Positions 44,136 through 53,986 are shown, counted from the first letter of the stretch. The stretch is DNA of 64,000 nt from Bacteriovorax sp. BAL6_X (GCF_000443995.1 NZ_AUMC01000010.1:930001-994000); one strand, 5' to 3'. Notes: generated by a model from the sequence alone, not told the origin. Program-made: numbers and translations.

Positions 44136-45068
44136 TTATTCGCTATGGTTTTTTAAAGTATCTCTAAGGGCGGCCTCAAGAAAATTGAATGAGTATTCAA
44201 ATCCACATGCTTTAGTCTCTTCACAAGAGACTTTCTGGCTTCCTAGCATAATTTGAGACATCTCACCAAAAATTGTTTTTGCTGCAAATTCAGGTAATGG
44301 AATAAGTGTTGGGCGATGAAGAACTCTTCCTAGAGTTTGTGTGAAATCAATATTTTCAATTGGGTTAGGAGCAACTCCATTGATGATTTGTTTTTCGGTA
44401 TCGTGTTCAATAAGAAAGCGGTAGAGATCACAGAGGTCTCTAATGTGAATCCAGCTCATGTATTGATGTCCATCACCAATGCGTCCTGCAAGTCCAAGGT
44501 TAAAGGCAGGAAGCATTTTTGCCAGTGCACCGCCTTCACTTGAGAGCACTATCCCGACACGAATAATCTTCACATCAACATCTAAATTTTGAATTCTTAG
44601 AGCACTTGATTCCCAGTGTTGGCACACTTCTGCCAAGAAGTCGCTACTTATACTACTATCACTTGTAAGTTCTTCATCTGAGCGGTCACCATAAATACCA
44701 ATGGCAGAAGTACTAACAAACTTTTTGGGAAGAGGAAGCCCTCTTGTTTTAAGCTGTTTTAATTTATCGTGTAGTAAGTTGGTTGCATTTATTCGAGAAT
44801 TATATATTTTATCTTTTTTTTCTTCGCTCCAACGAGAGTCTGCGATATTCTCTCCCGCAAGGTTAATAACGGCGTCCACGCCCATTAGAGCGGCCATATC
44901 CATTTCACCATTTTCTACATCCCACTTGAAGTACTTGACTTGCTCATTGCCTTGTTTATTAGCTGTATTACGAGTGAGAATACGTACTTCCTCGTGGCCG
45001 TGATCAAGCAAAGATTGCGTTATATTTGTTCCAATAAAGCCTGAACCACCACTAATTAATACTTTCAT
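44136..45068 (-). CDS. TIGR01777 family NAD(P)-binding epimerase-like protein
   Basis: This 310-residue protein starts MKVLISGGSGFIGTNI, the Rossmann loop of this family (GGSGFIG), with AVINLAGENIADSRWSEEKK and STSAIGIYGDRSDEELTSDS typical of TIGR01777 (E. coli YfcH, cyanobacterial and plant SulA). The Tyr-Lys catalytic pair of true epimerases is changed, as in family members; biological role is poorly known and linked to cell division or chloroplast division in plants. Monocistronic. Confidence 0.87.
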   Translation of the reverse strand: MKVLISGGSGFIGTNITQSLLDHGHEEVRILTRNTANKQGNEQVKYFKWDVENGEMDMAALMGVDAVINLAGENIADSRWSEEKKDKIYNSRINATNLLHDKLKQLKTRGLPLPKKFVSTSAIGIYGDRSDEELTSDSSISSDFLAEVCQHWESSALRIQNLDVDVKIIRVGIVLSSEGGALAKMLPAFNLGLAGRIGDGHQYMSWIHIRDLCDLYRFLIEHDTEKQIINGVAPNPIENIDFTQTLGRVLHRPTLIPLPEFAAKTIFGEMSQIMLGSQKVSCEETKACGFEYSFNFLEAALRDTLKNHSE

Positions 45069-45114
45069 GTTTTTAGTATATGGATGAAATGTGAAGAATT
45101 TATATGCGAAGTAT

Positions 45115-45147
45115 GAGTAGGTATCACGAATTTCGTAATACCCACTC
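45115..45147 (-). terminator. Hairpin downstream of fba
   Basis: Inverted repeat with GAGT/ACTC base and GGTAT/ATACC middle closing on an ACGAA/TTCGT top, 16 bases after the aldolase stop on the minus strand. The U-tract is weak, so it could stabilise the message rather than terminate. Confidence 0.4.
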
Positions 45148-45162
45148 TTTAGAATAGTTTAA

Positions 45163-46188
45163 TTAAAGATTGATCGATTTCCCATCAGACTTAAGGTCAC
45201 GACAAGCTTGTGCAATACGTTCAGTCATTGCGGCTTCCGCTTTCTTCATCCAAGCTCTTGGGTCGTATTGCTTCTTATTTCCAACTTCGCCTTCGATTTT
45301 TAGCATTTCATCGTAGTGCTTGAACATGTGGTCAACCACTGGGCGAGAGTAAGCATATTGAGTATCAGTATCGATATTCATTTTCACAACACCGTATCCA
45401 AGTGTTTCGTGAATTTCTGATAGCTCACTACCAGAACCGCCATGGAATACAAGCCAATTTTCAGCGTCGGCTCCAAGCTCTGCTGTTACGGCCGCTTGTC
45501 CGTCTTTTAGTACTTGTGGACGAAGTTTAACGTTACCTGGCTTATAGACTCCATGAACATTACCAAAAGTTGCTGCGTACATGAATTTTCCAAGAGGGCG
45601 AAGTGCTTTTGTTACTTCAACCATTTCCTCTGGAGTTGTATATAGTTTATCTGCTGGTGTATCTTCATTATTAACACCATCTTCTTCACCACCAACAACA
45701 CCAGTTTCAATCTCAAGAATAATTTCACTCTTAGCACATCTTTCTAAAAGCTTTTTGCTCATTTCAATATTTTCTTTCGTCGGTAAAACTGAACCATCAA
45801 ACATATGTGAGTGGAAAAGGTTAGGCTGGCCAGCAGCACGTCTCTTCTCAGTTTCTTCAATTAGAGGAATAAGGAAGCTATCAACTTTTTCAGGATGACA
45901 GTGGTCTGTGTGAAGCGCAATAAGAATATCATACTTAGCTGCTACAAGGTGAACGTGTTGAGCAAGTGAGATTGCTCCTAAGACTTCATCCTTTAGGGCC
46001 TGTCCTGAAGCAAATGAACCACCACCAGTTGAAACTTGGATAATTCCATCAGACTTCATATCAGCGAAGGCCTTAATGGCAGCATTTGCTGTTGAAGTAG
46101 AAGTTACGTTAATGGCCGGATAAGCATATCCACCTTTCTTTGCGCTGTCTAACATATCGCAGTATTGTTCATAAGTAGCTATTGGCAT
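45163..46188 (-). CDS. fba: Fructose-bisphosphate aldolase, class II
   Basis: This zinc enzyme splits fructose-1,6-bisphosphate to DHAP and glyceraldehyde-3-phosphate. It has 341 residues of the longer class IIA type. Zinc ligand region ALHTDHCHPEKVD and ETGVVGGEEDGVNNEDTP, the phosphate-binding VFHGGSGS, and SRPVVDHMF are characteristic. AAGGAG precedes ATG. No other glycolytic gene is adjacent. Divergent from ade (58 bp). Confidence 0.95.
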   Translation of the reverse strand: MPIATYEQYCDMLDSAKKGGYAYPAINVTSTSTANAAIKAFADMKSDGIIQVSTGGGSFASGQALKDEVLGAISLAQHVHLVAAKYDILIALHTDHCHPEKVDSFLIPLIEETEKRRAAGQPNLFHSHMFDGSVLPTKENIEMSKKLLERCAKSEIILEIETGVVGGEEDGVNNEDTPADKLYTTPEEMVEVTKALRPLGKFMYAATFGNVHGVYKPGNVKLRPQVLKDGQAAVTAELGADAENWLVFHGGSGSELSEIHETLGYGVVKMNIDTDTQYAYSRPVVDHMFKHYDEMLKIEGEVGNKKQYDPRAWMKKAEAAMTERIAQACRDLKSDGKSINL

Positions 46189-46246
46189 CCAGTGCTCCTT
46201 TTAGTTATAGTAAGATTAAGATTCCACAATATTATAGAGGTCAAAG

Positions 46247-48010
46247 ATGTCACTTGCAAATAAGGAAACACAAAAATTATCACCTGAGGAACTAAGAGAA
46301 GTTTTGAAAACGGCTCGCGGTGATGGTGAGATTGATTTACTTATTAAGAATGTAAAGATTCTCGACCTTGTTAACGGGGAAGTTGTTGAGAGCTCAATTG
46401 CCATTTCAGGTAAAACCATTGCAGGAATTGGAAAAGAATACGATGAACAACCTGCTAAACGTATTTACGATGCGCAGGGGGCAACTGCTGTACCGGGCTT
46501 CATCGACGGTCACTTACATATTGAATCTTCAATGATGCATCCATTTGAGTTTGAAAGACTGACTCTACCTCTTGGGACAACTACGGCCATTTGTGACCCG
46601 CATGAGATTACAAATGTTATGGGAGACCGAGGTTTTTCTTGGTTTCTAAGATGTAGTGAGCTTATGGATCAAAATCTCTTTGTTCAGGTGAGCTCTTGTA
46701 TCCCGGCCCTTCCTGGTTTTGAAACAAATGGCGGGCAATTCGATATTATCGACATGAAGAAATATAAAGAACACCCACGTGTTCTTGGGCTTGCTGAAAT
46801 GATGAATTTTCCAGGCGTCATAAATGGTGTAGAAGGAGTTCTTGAAAAAGTTGAAGAATTTGCAGAGCTTAATCTTGATGGCCACTCACCAATGCTTCGT
46901 GGAAAGCAGTTAAATGCTTATATCGCGGCAGGAATTCAAAATTGTCACGAGACAATTTTTGCAGATGAAGCAAAGGAGAAACTTCAAAAGGGAATGGGAC
47001 TTATCATTCGTGAAGGCTCTGTTGCTAAGAATTTAAAGACTCTTGCTCCTGTTGTTAATGAATTTAATTCTTGTCAGTGCCTCTTATGTACAGACGATAG
47101 AAACCCATATGAAATTTTTAATGAAGGTCATATTAATTATATGATTAGAAAAATGATCAATGAGCTAGGGACTCCAGCCCACATCGCCTATAGGCTTTCA
47201 AGCTTCTCAGCGGCCAAGCACTTTGGTCTAAAGAAGTTAGGGTTAATCGCCCCAGGTAAACAAGCTGATATCGTGCTTGTTGGAAAGCTTGAAGATGTTG
47301 ATGTGAAAGAAGTTTTCAAGAAAGGAAAGCTTGTAAGTGAATTAGATCTTCCATCAAAAGTTTCTGAGAAACTAGATGAGTCTCGACCTCCAAAAGAAAA
47401 TACAATCAAGAGAAATTTCTTAGCACCAACTGATTTTAATTATGATCTGAGCGTTGGGACTTATAATGTGATGGAAATTGTAAAAGATGAAATCATCACA
47501 AATCACCTTAAAGTAAAGTTTGATGGTGAAGATTTTGAACAAGACGATATTTCATATATCACTGTTATTGAAAGATACGGCCAAAATAGAAAGCCTAGCC
47601 TAGGTCTTGTTAAAGGGATGGGCCTTACTCGTGGTGCGATTGCTTCGAGTGTTGCTCACGATTCTCACAATATTGTTGTCATCGGAAAAACTCCACAGGA
47701 TATCGCAACTGCCGCAAATGAGGTCATTGAAAATGCAGGTGGTTTCTGTGTTGTTGATAAGGGGAGAGTAACAGCTTCTCTGTCTCTTCCGATTGCTGGT
47801 CTTTTGAGCCTAGAATCTGCTGAGACAATCAATGAAGGAATCATTCAGTTAAAAGCTGCCTGTAAAGAAATTGAAGTGGCCGTAAGTGAGCCTTTCATTC
47901 AGATGGCATTCTTAGCTCTTCCTGTAATCCCTACCCTTAAGATTACAGATATGGGACTTGTGGATGTGACAAAATTCGAATTTATTGATCTAAAATGTGA
48001 AGAAGCTTAA
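46247..48010 (+). CDS. ade: Adenine deaminase
   Basis: This amidohydrolase converts adenine to hypoxanthine and ammonia. The 587-residue length is normal. DGHLHIESSMM (two metal His), CDPHEITNVMG and VAHDSHNIVVIG are typical, and the second-half domain is complete. It allows salvage of adenine, plausible for a predator using prey nucleic acids. AGAGG precedes ATG. The next gene overlaps its 3' end by 14 bp. Confidence 0.95.
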   Translation: MSLANKETQKLSPEELREVLKTARGDGEIDLLIKNVKILDLVNGEVVESSIAISGKTIAGIGKEYDEQPAKRIYDAQGATAVPGFIDGHLHIESSMMHPFEFERLTLPLGTTTAICDPHEITNVMGDRGFSWFLRCSELMDQNLFVQVSSCIPALPGFETNGGQFDIIDMKKYKEHPRVLGLAEMMNFPGVINGVEGVLEKVEEFAELNLDGHSPMLRGKQLNAYIAAGIQNCHETIFADEAKEKLQKGMGLIIREGSVAKNLKTLAPVVNEFNSCQCLLCTDDRNPYEIFNEGHINYMIRKMINELGTPAHIAYRLSSFSAAKHFGLKKLGLIAPGKQADIVLVGKLEDVDVKEVFKKGKLVSELDLPSKVSEKLDESRPPKENTIKRNFLAPTDFNYDLSVGTYNVMEIVKDEIITNHLKVKFDGEDFEQDDISYITVIERYGQNRKPSLGLVKGMGLTRGAIASSVAHDSHNIVVIGKTPQDIATAANEVIENAGGFCVVDKGRVTASLSLPIAGLLSLESAETINEGIIQLKAACKEIEVAVSEPFIQMAFLALPVIPTLKITDMGLVDVTKFEFIDLKCEEA

Positions 48011-48503
48011 TAAAATTTGGGAATTAATTCCTGGTTGGTTATTTCTTACAATCATAGTGGGAGTCGCAGTTATATTCTTAAACCCAATAATGGAGATATT
48101 GCAAAAAAGAGTCGTTCAAGTAGAACAAGATAAGCTGAGAAACGATGCGGATAAGATATGTTTTAGTGACAATTTTTCTCGTGGACGTCAACTTCAGGGG
48201 TGTCTTGACGGCAGAAAACTTGCCAAGTTAGACAATAAAAAACAGCTAGAGTTAAAGTATATTGAACACCTATGCGCCATCGATGATGCTTCTTCATGCT
48301 ATGAGTTAAGCCAGATCAAAAAAAAATTATTATCGCTAAGCGATTACAAAAGCCTATTAAATAGGGCCTGTCGGCAAGGTCGCGGTGGAGATATGCTGGC
48401 GTGTGGAAAGCTTGGGAAGTTGATTAAGTCTGAATCCCCTGTACTTTCAAAAAAATACCAAGACTACGCTTGCGCAACTGGTCATAAAAAGTATTGTCTT
48501 TAG
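47997..48503 (+). CDS. Membrane-anchored Cys-rich Sel1-like protein
   Basis: This 168-residue protein starts at GTG inside the end of ade. It has one N-terminal membrane helix (LIPGWLFLTIIVGVAVIFL) and then Cys pairs CAIDDASSC, CRQGRGGDMLAC and CATGHKKYC, recurring about every 35-40 residues, like disulfide-bonded Sel1-like (Hcp-type) helical repeats. Periplasmic side expected for the repeats. Translation is likely coupled to ade; the link may be only positional. Function unknown. Confidence 0.65.
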   Translation: MKKLNKIWELIPGWLFLTIIVGVAVIFLNPIMEILQKRVVQVEQDKLRNDADKICFSDNFSRGRQLQGCLDGRKLAKLDNKKQLELKYIEHLCAIDDASSCYELSQIKKKLLSLSDYKSLLNRACRQGRGGDMLACGKLGKLIKSESPVLSKKYQDYACATGHKKYCL

Positions 48504-48529
48504 TTACGACAGCGCCACTATTTCTTTCC

Positions 48530-48559
48530 AATTCCGTTAAATTATGGTTAAATTCCGTT
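48530..48559 (+). promoter_or_regulatory. Direct repeat AATTCCGTT upstream of the E1 gene
   Basis: AATTCCGTT occurs at 48530-48538 and again at 48551-48559, start to start 21 bp, two helical turns. It lies about 45-70 bases upstream of the E1 start. It could be a pair of regulator sites; no -35/-10 pair was identified with certainty. Confidence 0.35.
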
Positions 48560-48600
48560 TCACTTAAGATTTATAACTAGATGAAAATACGAGGTTGATA

Positions 48601-50652
48601 ATGGCAACTGTTCTTAAGCCTAAGAAAAAGTACACTTGGAAAAACACAGATAAAGCAACACTTAAGCAGTGGTATGAACTACTGAGCCTTGGACGTATGT
48701 TAGATGATCGTGCGCCAAACTATCTTAAGCAAGCAATTGGTTGGTCTTACCACGCTCCATATGCTGGACACGATGGAATCCAACTAGCAATCGGTCAAAC
48801 TTTCGAACTTGGAAAGGATCACTTATTTCCATACTACCGTGATATGTTAACGGCATTCTCAGCGGGACTTTCTGCAGAAGAGATCCTATTAAATGGTATC
48901 TCTAAAGCAACTGACCTTGCTTCTGGCGGACGTCACATGTCTAACCACTTTGCAAAGCCGGAGTGGAATATTCATAACGTATCTTCTTGTACTGGTAACC
49001 ACACGCTACACGCTGTAGGGACTGCTAGAGCATTTAATCGTTATAAGCACGATGGTGTTGTTTACTCTTCACAAGGTGAGTCTTCAGTTTCTGAAGGTTA
49101 CTGTTATGAAGCAATTAACGGAGCTTCTCGTGAGAAACTTCCAGTTGTATTCGTATTCCAAGATAATGGTTACGGAATTTCTGTTCCTAAATGTGATCAA
49201 ACAGCTAACGAGTACGTTGCTGATAACTTCACAGGTTTCCTAAACCTTCACATCATTCATTGTGATGGTAAAGATATCTTTGATTCAATGAATGCTATGG
49301 CAACAGCTAGAGAGATTGCGGCAACTCAACAAGAGCCTGTAATCGTTCACGCTCGTTGTGTACGTATTCACTCTCACTCTAACTCTGATAAGCATGAGCT
49401 TTATCGTTCAGAAGAAGAAAGAGCAGAAGCGGCAGCACAGGACCCATTGGTAGCGTTTAGAAAAGATCTTGTTAAGAATAAGATCTTCACTGAAGCAGAG
49501 CTTGATGAAATGGATGCAGTTGCTAAAGCTGAGCTTCTAGAAGCTCACAAGAAAGCGATGAAAGCTCCAAATCCAACTCCTGAGTCAATCTTTGACTTCG
49601 TACTTCCTGAGCCACATAAGCCGGAGAAGTATGTTGATGGGACTCACAACGAGTCTGGTGAAGAGATGAAATTCATCGATGCAATCAATGGACAACTTAA
49701 GAAAGAATTCAGACATAACCCAAATACTTTCATTTGGGGACAAGATATGGCCAATAAAGACAAGGGTGGTATCTTTAACGTTTCTAAAGGTATGCAACAA
49801 GAATTCGGAAAAGATCGTGTATTTAACGGTCCAATCGCTGAAGACTATATCCTTGGTACGGCAAATGGTTTTTCACGTTTCAATAAAGACATCAGAGTTG
49901 TTGTTGAAGGTGCAGAATTCGCTGACTACTTCTGGCCAGCAATGGAGCAATACGTAGAGTGTTCTCACGATTACTGGAGATCAAATGGTGCATTCGCTCC
50001 AAATATCCTAATCAGACTTGCTTCTGGTGGATATATTGGTGGAGGTCTTTACCACTCTCAAAACCTTGAAGGTAACCTTGCTGGTATCCCTGGTGTACGT
50101 ATTGTATGCCCAGCTTTCGCTGACGATGCTGCTGGTCTTCTAAGAACGGCAATGAGAAGTGAAGGGCCAACTCTATACTTAGAGCCAAAATCGCTATACA
50201 ACGCTAAACAAGCAATGACTGTTGTACCAGAGGATTTTGAGGTACCATTTGGTAAGTGTCGTGTAAGAAGAGAAGGAACTGATCTTTCTATCATTACTTA
50301 CGGAAATACTGTTCACCACTCACTTGAAGCAGCTGAAAAGCTTGCGGCACAAGGTTATAGTGTAGAGGTTGTTGACCTAAGATCAATTGCTCCTCTGGAT
50401 GAAGAAGGTGTTCTTGCTTCAATTAAGAAAACAAATAGAGCACTAGTTGTTCACGAAGATAAGGTATTTGGTGGATTCGGTGGTGAAGTAGCTGCCATGA
50501 TCAATGATAAAGGATTTGAGCTTCTAGATGCTCCAGTTCAACGTGTTGGTTCGACTTTCACTCCTGTTGGTTTCAACAGAATCCTTGAAAAAGCTGTTCT
50601 TCCTAACACTGAGCGTGTTGTAGAAGCTGCTCTTAAAGTTCTTAATTATTAA
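48601..50652 (+). CDS. 2-oxoacid dehydrogenase E1, fused alpha-beta subunits
   Basis: This 683-residue TPP-dependent E1 decarboxylates a 2-oxoacid and passes the acyl group to E2 lipoate. Residues 1-340 are the alpha type: GRMLDDR, the TPP motif GESSVSEG (about 158-165) followed by QDNGYGIS. Residues about 355-683 are the beta/transketolase C-terminal type: GPIAEDYILG, VVVEGAEFADYFWPA, and LRSIAPLDEEG. Branched-chain and pyruvate E1 both look like this, so the substrate is open. No E2 or E3 gene is nearby. Start at ATG 48601 with GAGG upstream; strong codon bias and a strong terminator follow. Confidence 0.9.
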   Translation: MATVLKPKKKYTWKNTDKATLKQWYELLSLGRMLDDRAPNYLKQAIGWSYHAPYAGHDGIQLAIGQTFELGKDHLFPYYRDMLTAFSAGLSAEEILLNGISKATDLASGGRHMSNHFAKPEWNIHNVSSCTGNHTLHAVGTARAFNRYKHDGVVYSSQGESSVSEGYCYEAINGASREKLPVVFVFQDNGYGISVPKCDQTANEYVADNFTGFLNLHIIHCDGKDIFDSMNAMATAREIAATQQEPVIVHARCVRIHSHSNSDKHELYRSEEERAEAAAQDPLVAFRKDLVKNKIFTEAELDEMDAVAKAELLEAHKKAMKAPNPTPESIFDFVLPEPHKPEKYVDGTHNESGEEMKFIDAINGQLKKEFRHNPNTFIWGQDMANKDKGGIFNVSKGMQQEFGKDRVFNGPIAEDYILGTANGFSRFNKDIRVVVEGAEFADYFWPAMEQYVECSHDYWRSNGAFAPNILIRLASGGYIGGGLYHSQNLEGNLAGIPGVRIVCPAFADDAAGLLRTAMRSEGPTLYLEPKSLYNAKQAMTVVPEDFEVPFGKCRVRREGTDLSIITYGNTVHHSLEAAEKLAAQGYSVEVVDLRSIAPLDEEGVLASIKKTNRALVVHEDKVFGGFGGEVAAMINDKGFELLDAPVQRVGSTFTPVGFNRILEKAVLPNTERVVEAALKVLNY

Positions 50653-50676
50653 TTACTTTTTAAATTTATAGAGGAA

Positions 50677-50702
50677 AGGCCTGCACTATGCAGGCCTTTT
50701 TT
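50677..50702 (+). terminator. Terminator of the E1 gene
   Basis: AGGCCTGCA (50677-50685) and TGCAGGCCT (50689-50697) with a CTA loop, followed by six T. It lies 24 bases after the stop. Confidence 0.95.
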
Positions 50703-50834
50703 GTAAGAAATACATACCTTCTATTTCAATAATGAAATTTCACCATCTCATTCTGGGATAAAATTCAAAATTCTCCATATCTATTAGAAAAAGCCACATC
50801 ACAAAATATCAGAACTTTTGACATGGAGATATAT

Positions 50835-53800
50835 ATGAAAAAGATTTTTGCTTTAACAATTTATTCATTACTTGTTTCTTGTGGTGGCCAAGGAGGAGCA
50901 GAAGTAGCTTCACAAGTTATAAAGGGAACTAAAAAAGACACAACTGAGCAAGTAAGTAATAATTATTCAGAGTCCCTTACTCAAACTTCACCATTCACTT
51001 ATAATATGAATACAAGTGAATTATTTGTTCGTCGTACAAATGTTGATGACATAACGAATGAAAAATATATCAATATCTCAATTCGTCGCAACGGAAATGA
51101 GACAAGACTGAATCACAGAAACTTTGAAAAAGGCCTTCGCCATATAAAGATTTCTGGAATTAAGCTAGTCATCACCCGTGATTCTCGAATTGGTAAACTG
51201 TTACAAAATTCTTATGATCTTAAGTCTCTCGAACTTAATGCTCAAGAAGTTGTTGTCGATATGAGTTTAGATTTACCTTCAACAAATGTCGTTATTAATG
51301 CAAAAAAGTTAAAATTCAATAATCTAAGTAGCATAATAACAACTCCTAGTTTTGTGACGGATAGTGCTCCTCAGTTTGGTGATGGCCAGCACGGGGCCAG
51401 CGCAGGCTCTATTTATTTAAATATCGAAGAGTTTGAATATGAAAAGAGCTATATAAAACCATTTATTTTGATAGGTGGAAGAGGTCAGGCCGCGGGGGTT
51501 GGACAAGATGGTGTTGATGGCCTTAAAGTTGATGATCTTGGTAACGGTGTAATTTATCTTGAAAAAGGAATCAATATTCCTCTTATGCGATCATCGCCAT
51601 CTCAAGCAGGACCTTCTACATTTGGGTCAGTATATAAAAAACAAAGTTCAAGTGGAACTAAGGTTTGGCCAACTAATGGTGGTGATGCGAAAGCAGGTGG
51701 AAAACCTGGAGAAGGTGGACGAGGTGGAGATCTTATTTCTACAATTGATATTTCTGAAGAACTTATTAAAAACAGAGGTGGGCAAACTGGAAAGCCTGCT
51801 GGTAAATATAGGGGCGGTAGAGCGGGATCACCAAGTCCAGCTTTTCAGCACTTATATGTTCATAATAAACTTAAGAGTAATACGAGAAAAGATTTTGTAG
51901 CAGGGAGGGATGTAAAGTCACCTGTGGCCATCAATGAAGTAGGGGAAACTGGTGAAATCCTATCAATGGAATATAAGACATGGCTTTCTGGAGAATTTTT
52001 AGAACAATCTCTTAAATATGGAAATGACCTTTTTATTGGAAATCATTTCAAAAAAGCCTATTCTCATTTTTCTAACCTTGAAGAACTCTGTCAAAATTCA
52101 TCTGTTCTAGATTCTCTCGCTAATTTAAAATGCCTTAAAGTTAGAACTCAATTTCAAAAATTAAGCTCAAACCTTAATTTTTTTGGTGAAACAATAAATC
52201 AGCTGCCACTTTTTTCTTTAGAAACAAACTCGAAACTGTATCGTAAAGATATCGAAAGTTCACTTAAACTAATCTTTCTTTCAAAGATGAATTCTCTGAA
52301 TAAATTTTCTCTTGAAGACAAATTAAATCTAATGGGTGTGACTCAAGATGAGTTATATACAAAGGCTTCAAATGATAATTTTACATTAACGCTACTTAAT
52401 CGTGATATCTCTAAAGCAAATAAAGTCGTTGCGGAATTAAATCATTACGAGGATGAGTTTAAAGCCGAACTTGCTAATGTCGAGGCCGAAATTAGAAAAC
52501 AGGCCCAAAGAAATATTATTGCAAAGGAAAAAAAGGCTAAGTTATTTAAAGTTTTAAGCTCTGTTGCTGCTGTAGGTAGCGTTATTCCAATTGGTCAGCC
52601 TGCTATTGGTATCGCTACTCAATCTCTTGCTTCCTTTATGCAAGTTTCACATGATGGAAATTTTAGGGATAAAATTAGTGGATTTAGAAAACTATATAAG
52701 AGTGTGAAAAAGATTGACTTGGATAAGTCGTCGAAGAATTGGAACGAAGGCTTTTCAAAAATTAAATATAGTTCTCTTAGGGATGATCTTGAAGATGCAA
52801 AGAATGCTAAAGAAAGAGATGAGGTATATGATAGATACCTTAATGATGTCGAAGAAGTTGTCTCTCCAATCGTAAAATCTCTTACTAAAGAAATTAATTC
52901 TTATAAGAGAATTAGTTTTCCGAGAAATGCTGTTGAAAAGGAAATTGCTCGTCTTAAAAATAGTGATGCTATGTTTAAGATACTAACAAATAAGTTATCT
53001 AAACTTGTAAGTAAGAGAAAAGAAGCAGTTGATGCGCTCTCAGCAATCCAAACGACTATTCTTAGTACTGTTCTTGGAATTCAAGATAGTTTTGATCAGA
53101 TTGCAAGAATATCTTACGCTAAACAAAATCTTCTTTTGAATGAAAAATATATTCTAACAACTGACTTCGATTCTATTGTTGATAATGCTGTGAACCGACT
53201 ATTGTCATATAATTATGACCTTTATAATTCTATTCAGTATACTTATTTAGGGGAGGCAAATGAGTATAATTTTTATGAGTCCCTAGATCAGATTTTAAAT
53301 AGAATGGATATTGATCTTAGACTAAGAGACGAGCGTGATTTAGATCATGATATTTCAAACTATATTGCTATGTTTGAAGATAACTTTAGGCATGTAGCAT
53401 ATCGTATTGTTAAAAGGCTTGAAAAGAACAACTTAAAATATGAAAAAGACTTTATCCTACATCTCAATAAAGCAGAAATTGATCGATTAAATACTGGAAA
53501 TGATCTCTATATTGACATGTTTAAGTATCAAGATATCTTAAATAATGAAAAAGGATTAAAAGTTAAGAATATTAAAGTTGTTGCAGATTATGATGCATAT
53601 GTTGATAGAAGTGGAATTAATATGATTGAAGTTCTTGTAACTCATGGAGACTCACACTTTATTAGATCAAATGAAAACTTATTTGAATTAACTTCACCAG
53701 TTGAGCACAAGTGGGGAGCTTCAATTGATATTATAAGTGGAAGACAAGCAGATATTGCTCCTTCTAAGGTCAACTTTAGTTCATTTGGTGCAATTGCTGA

Positions 53801-53936
53801 TATCGATATAGAGGGGCTTGATGTATTTAATAGGGCCTCGCTATTAGGGCAGTATAAAGTTGAATTTATTAATAAAACTGGAAAAGATGTAAAGTTAACA
53901 AGCCTCTCTCTAGTTGTAGAATATGAATATCAGTAA
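50835..53936 (+). CDS. Large Gly-rich, coiled-coil lipoprotein, unknown
   Basis: This 1033-residue protein starts at ATG 50835 (GGAG upstream) with a lipoprotein signal MKKIFALTIYSLLVSC (Cys16). Residues about 180-335 are Gly-rich with collagen-like pieces (GGRGQAAGVGQDGVDG, GGDAKAGGKPGEGGRGGD). Residues about 390-900 are mostly helical; a hydrophobic strip at about 569-602 (VAAVGSVIPIGQPAIGIA) sits between two long amphipathic helices, the pattern of helical pore-forming proteins. The C-terminal about 120 residues look like a beta-sandwich. No match to a known family. Single gene between two terminators. Confidence 0.75.
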   Translation: MKKIFALTIYSLLVSCGGQGGAEVASQVIKGTKKDTTEQVSNNYSESLTQTSPFTYNMNTSELFVRRTNVDDITNEKYINISIRRNGNETRLNHRNFEKGLRHIKISGIKLVITRDSRIGKLLQNSYDLKSLELNAQEVVVDMSLDLPSTNVVINAKKLKFNNLSSIITTPSFVTDSAPQFGDGQHGASAGSIYLNIEEFEYEKSYIKPFILIGGRGQAAGVGQDGVDGLKVDDLGNGVIYLEKGINIPLMRSSPSQAGPSTFGSVYKKQSSSGTKVWPTNGGDAKAGGKPGEGGRGGDLISTIDISEELIKNRGGQTGKPAGKYRGGRAGSPSPAFQHLYVHNKLKSNTRKDFVAGRDVKSPVAINEVGETGEILSMEYKTWLSGEFLEQSLKYGNDLFIGNHFKKAYSHFSNLEELCQNSSVLDSLANLKCLKVRTQFQKLSSNLNFFGETINQLPLFSLETNSKLYRKDIESSLKLIFLSKMNSLNKFSLEDKLNLMGVTQDELYTKASNDNFTLTLLNRDISKANKVVAELNHYEDEFKAELANVEAEIRKQAQRNIIAKEKKAKLFKVLSSVAAVGSVIPIGQPAIGIATQSLASFMQVSHDGNFRDKISGFRKLYKSVKKIDLDKSSKNWNEGFSKIKYSSLRDDLEDAKNAKERDEVYDRYLNDVEEVVSPIVKSLTKEINSYKRISFPRNAVEKEIARLKNSDAMFKILTNKLSKLVSKRKEAVDALSAIQTTILSTVLGIQDSFDQIARISYAKQNLLLNEKYILTTDFDSIVDNAVNRLLSYNYDLYNSIQYTYLGEANEYNFYESLDQILNRMDIDLRLRDERDLDHDISNYIAMFEDNFRHVAYRIVKRLEKNNLKYEKDFILHLNKAEIDRLNTGNDLYIDMFKYQDILNNEKGLKVKNIKVVADYDAYVDRSGINMIEVLVTHGDSHFIRSNENLFELTSPVEHKWGASIDIISGRQADIAPSKVNFSSFGAIADIDIEGLDVFNRASLLGQYKVEFINKTGKDVKLTSLSLVVEYEYQ

Positions 53937-53950
53937 TATTGACTCAATAA

Positions 53951-53980
53951 ATAAAGGCCTGCTTAGTTGCAGGCCTTTAT
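53951..53980. terminator. Bidirectional terminator
   Basis: ATAAAGGCCTGC (53951-53962) pairs with 53969-53980 around TTAGTT, with AT-rich flanks; it serves the large lipoprotein (+) and the adenylate cyclase (-). Confidence 0.9.
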
Positions 53981-53986
53981 TTATTT

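Noticed and set aside
44136-45068. TIGR01777 epimerase as part of the ceramide pathway
   Set aside because: It is 7 kb from the sphingolipid genes, belongs to a different family and has no linked gene.
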